This document shows positions 33,656 through 35,820 of a stretch of DNA of 35,820 bases, in pieces. This stretch comes from Oscillospiraceae bacterium (GTDB taxonomy: Bacteria > Bacillota > Clostridia > Oscillospirales > CAG-272). How positions within the stretch are numbered: the first letter of the stretch is position 1; each line of letters opens with the position of its first letter. The stretch covers positions 1-35,820 of the forward strand of contig SVQV01000011.1 in the NCBI GenBank assembly GCA_015065175.1. Reading direction: 5' to 3'. The position numbers and the translations under genes are program-made. The notes beneath the pieces are model-generated. The model ran no database searches. It saw only the letters and a list, made by a program, of their open reading frames with translations, and had not been told where the DNA came from.

Positions 33656-34774
33656 ATGAGTATAAAAAGAAAAGCCGTATTTTTATTATCATTTACTGTT
33701 TTATTTATCTCGGCGGTTGCTTTCAGGGCAAGCGCATATGAAAGCGGACAGGAGACATTTTCCGAGCTTATAGATATTTTGCCCGATGAGGTCCGTGACA
33801 GAATAGAGCCGAGTCTGCGGGAGAATAAGGTCTCCGAGCTGCTTCGCGCGGAGTTCCTTTTGGATGCTGTAATATCCTGCTTTTGTGGCGAGATTACAAG
33901 CATAGGCAGTATTTTGTGTACGCTTCTGGCGCTTACCGTGTTTTTTGCCGTCGCTTCTATGATAAAAACCGGAATAGGGAACGAGAGCATAGGAAAAATT
34001 GTAGACAATGCGCTTCTCATAGCTTCGGCGCTCGCGGTATATTCTCTTTTTTCGTCGGGGCTTACTCGGGTATATACATATATAGAGGATATAAAAAGAT
34101 TTCAGAACGGACTGATTCCTATAATGACGGGTCTTTATTTCAGCGGTGGAAATACCGCAACTGCGATAAGCGCAAGCGCAGGTGTGGGGGCGGCTCTCGT
34201 TATGACCGAAAACCTGTGCGCAAGAACCCTTCCAGTGCTTGTAAAGGTTTGCTTTGCGCTAACGCTTATAGGAGCTGTCGGAGCGGAAATAAATTATTCT
34301 GCTCTTTGCAGGTCGGTAAGAAATCTATATATGACTCTGCTTTCCTTTTTTACTATGATACTTTCGATATCTATGAGCTTCGGACAGGCGCTTGCGTCGT
34401 CTGCCGACTCGGTGGCGGCAAGGACTGTGAAATTTGCAATAGGAAATATGATTCCTATTGTGGGCAGCACTGTGAATTCGGCATACGGAACTCTTGCATC
34501 ATCTCTGTCACTTATAAAAAGCACATTGGGGGCATCTTCAATAGTGGCGCTTCTTTTGCTCACCTTGCCCGTAATTATATATCTTCTCTTGCTCAGGCTC
34601 TCTTTGAATATTTGCGCTTCGGTTTCAGACATGCTCGGCTGCGCGAAAATCGGGAAGCTGTACACCGATTTCCGCACTGTGTACGATCTGGCATTAGCGG
34701 CGGTCATTTTCTGCACTCTCGTTTTTATTATCATTATATCCCTGTTTGTAAAATGCGCATGGGCGGTGGCGTGA
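33656..34774 (+). CDS. spoIIIAE: Stage III sporulation protein AE
   Basis: A 372-residue protein, slightly shorter than the 400 or so of Bacillus SpoIIIAE. A signal-like N-terminal helix ends near AFRASAYE; after an outside segment of about 60 residues come several membrane helices, with LIPIMTGLYFSGGNTATAIS, SFFTMILSISMSFGQ and FAIGNMIPIVGSTVNSAYGT as family marks. It is a multi-pass part of the SpoIIIA channel. GAGGAA stands before the ATG 15 bases after spoIIIAD, and its stop overlaps the spoIIIAF start (TGATG). Confidence 0.93.
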   Translation: MSIKRKAVFLLSFTVLFISAVAFRASAYESGQETFSELIDILPDEVRDRIEPSLRENKVSELLRAEFLLDAVISCFCGEITSIGSILCTLLALTVFFAVASMIKTGIGNESIGKIVDNALLIASALAVYSLFSSGLTRVYTYIEDIKRFQNGLIPIMTGLYFSGGNTATAISASAGVGAALVMTENLCARTLPVLVKVCFALTLIGAVGAEINYSALCRSVRNLYMTLLSFFTMILSISMSFGQALASSADSVAARTVKFAIGNMIPIVGSTVNSAYGTLASSLSLIKSTLGASSIVALLLLTLPVIIYLLLLRLSLNICASVSDMLGCAKIGKLYTDFRTVYDLALAAVIFCTLVFIIIISLFVKCAWAVA

Positions 34775-35250
34775 TGAGAGAATACGCGATTTCATTTATC
34801 ATGGTTTCTCTGCTTTGCGCGGTGGTTTCGGTGCTTTCACCCGAAGGAAAAATGAAAAAGTCGGTTTCCTTTTCACTCTCGCTTGTTCTCATTTGTGTTC
34901 TTATCTTCCCCCTTTTCGGTGCGCTTGGAGATATAGAGAATATAAGTCAGGATTTTTTCGGAGAAATTGATATTTCCGACAGTGGCGAGATAGTAAATTC
35001 TGATTTTGAGAGGGAGACGGAAGTGGCGATATGCGACGGGCTTGTAAATGCTCTGAGCGATAAATTCGGCATAAGCAAGGATAATATGAGCGTTGACTGC
35101 GGCATAAGAATTATAGGCAGCGACCTGATTTTTGAAAACGTGGAAATAACGCTTTTCGGCAGAGCGGTATTCTCGGATATAAATAAGATAGAAGATTATA
35201 TTGAGGACTCGCTCGGATGCGAATGTGAGGTGTATTTACTTGAAGCTTGA
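34774..35250 (+). CDS. spoIIIAF: Stage III sporulation protein AF
   Basis: A 158-residue protein from ATG 34774 (MREYAISFIMVSLL); two in-frame ATGs lie up to 7 codons upstream inside spoIIIAE, but the one-base overlap fits the operon's pattern. Two N-terminal helices (YAISFIMVSLLCAVVSVLSP and SFSLSLVLICVLIFPLFGAL) and an outside domain of about 100 residues with a ring-building-motif-like end (DNMSVDCGIRI, IEDYIEDSLGCECEVYLLEA) match SpoIIIAF. In Bacillus this domain is thought to form a ring in the SpoIIIA complex. Confidence 0.9.
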   Translation: MREYAISFIMVSLLCAVVSVLSPEGKMKKSVSFSLSLVLICVLIFPLFGALGDIENISQDFFGEIDISDSGEIVNSDFERETEVAICDGLVNALSDKFGISKDNMSVDCGIRIIGSDLIFENVEITLFGRAVFSDINKIEDYIEDSLGCECEVYLLEA

Positions 35251-35716
35251 TAATTCAATACTGAAATATATAAAGAACCTGAAAGGCAAGTGGGCTATAT
35301 GTCTTTTGGCGGTAGTGGGAGTTTTGCTCCTTTTGTTGGGAGGCGGAATGTCGGATGCTAAAGAAAATGGCGTGCGTTCGGGTAATGAATACGCCGAGGA
35401 GAGCGAAAAATACAGGTCTGAGCTTGAAGATAAAATATCTCAGATATGCAAAAGAGTAAGCGGAGACGAAAGCCCGACGGTAATTGTGACGCTTGATTGC
35501 GGAGAAGAATACATCTACGCCAAGCGCTCGGACGGAAGCTATATAGTTTCATCGGGAGAGGGCGTTCTGCTCTGCCGAAGGATGCCGCAGGTCTGCGGAG
35601 TCGCTGTAGTCTGCCGAAACGGAGACGAGCCGACAGTACAAAGCTGTATAACAGAGCATATCTGCGCCCTCTTGGGTATAGGCACAAACAGAGTCTGCGT
35701 AAGCGCGTCAAGATAA
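35240..35716 (+). CDS. spoIIIAG: Stage III sporulation protein AG, TTG start
   Basis: No ATG is available near the N-terminus. TTG 35240 (MKLDNSILKYIKNLKGKW) is chosen because GTGAGGTG lies about eight bases upstream and the product starts just before the membrane helix (AICLLAVVGVLLLLLGGGM). The 158-residue product then has an outside domain with YRSELEDKISQICKRVSGDESPTVIVTLDCG, RRMPQVCGVAVVCRNGDEP and HICALLGIGTNRVCVSA, the ring-building motif pattern of SpoIIIAG. It is shorter than Bacillus SpoIIIAG (229) but normal for clostridia. It overlaps spoIIIAF by 11 bases. The 104 bases after it hold no start codon that I can defend; spoIIIAH should follow outside. Confidence 0.88.
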   Translation: MKLDNSILKYIKNLKGKWAICLLAVVGVLLLLLGGGMSDAKENGVRSGNEYAEESEKYRSELEDKISQICKRVSGDESPTVIVTLDCGEEYIYAKRSDGSYIVSSGEGVLLCRRMPQVCGVAVVCRNGDEPTVQSCITEHICALLGIGTNRVCVSASR

Positions 35717-35820
35717 ATAGACGGTGTAATCAAACTTTTTCAAATTTTGATTTACGGTGTGGGCGACGCCTTTGGGCATAACCACAAGCAAAAAGGATTT
35801 TTATATATTTTATCTTTAAG

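Noticed and set aside
33883-34773. A long frame upstream of spoIIIAF that would extend it to 455 residues
   Set aside because: The added part is an out-of-frame reading of spoIIIAE and has no family likeness; the start at 34774 gives the normal SpoIIIAF.
35717-35820. Start of spoIIIAH at the right edge
   Set aside because: Operon order predicts it, but no start codon with a fitting ribosome site and signal-anchor helix is visible before the window ends.

Overview
The window comes from an endospore-forming clostridial Firmicute of intermediate GC, probably an uncultured gut-type Clostridia. The evidence is a near-complete spoIIIA operon (spoIIIAA to spoIIIAG), an AbrB-type regulator with a Cys4 tail, consensus sigma-A promoters (TTGACA-N17-TATAAT), AGGAGG-like ribosome sites and many genes for monosaccharide and glycan use. 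No rRNA, tRNA, CRISPR array or insertion sequence was seen.

Layout. (1) 1-3347: the end of an AAC(3)-type acetyltransferase, a PlsC-like acyltransferase with a zinc ribbon, and a YfcC-family transporter. (2) 3660-11326: a surface-protein cluster made of a 1792-residue secreted Gly-rich protein, a membrane-anchored protein, a small secreted protein and a second membrane-anchored protein. The small protein and the C-terminus of the giant share a domain, and the two anchored proteins share an ectodomain. This is the best candidate here for an undescribed system. (3) 11820-13620: a glycerate kinase remnant fused to an unrelated membrane segment, then a NodB-type deacetylase and a C39-like cysteine peptidase. 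(4) 13767-20632: L-fucose isomerase, divergent from a rhaB-rhaA-lipoprotein operon. (5) 20801-24581: a minus-strand pair, namely an FGGY kinase fused to an HpcH/HpaI aldolase followed by a BNR-repeat sialidase-like protein, divergent from an AraC regulator with clear direct-repeat operators. (6) 24600-30992: a decayed glycosidase-like gene that keeps a perfect promoter, divergent from two glycoside-hydrolase-like genes, then an NSS sodium symporter. (7) 31126-35716: AbrB-like regulator and spoIIIA operon; spoIIIAH is expected just past the right edge.

How the genes fit together. Regions 4 to 6 look like a glycan and deoxysugar utilisation island. Cytoplasmic glycosidase-like proteins would release sugars, FucI and RhaA isomerise L-fucose and L-rhamnose, and RhaB phosphorylates the ketose. 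No class II fuculose/rhamnulose-1-phosphate aldolase and no sugar permease are present in the window. The fused kinase-aldolase could supply another kinase-plus-cleavage route under AraC control. All family assignments are from reading the translations by eye and from memory of the families; no database search was run.
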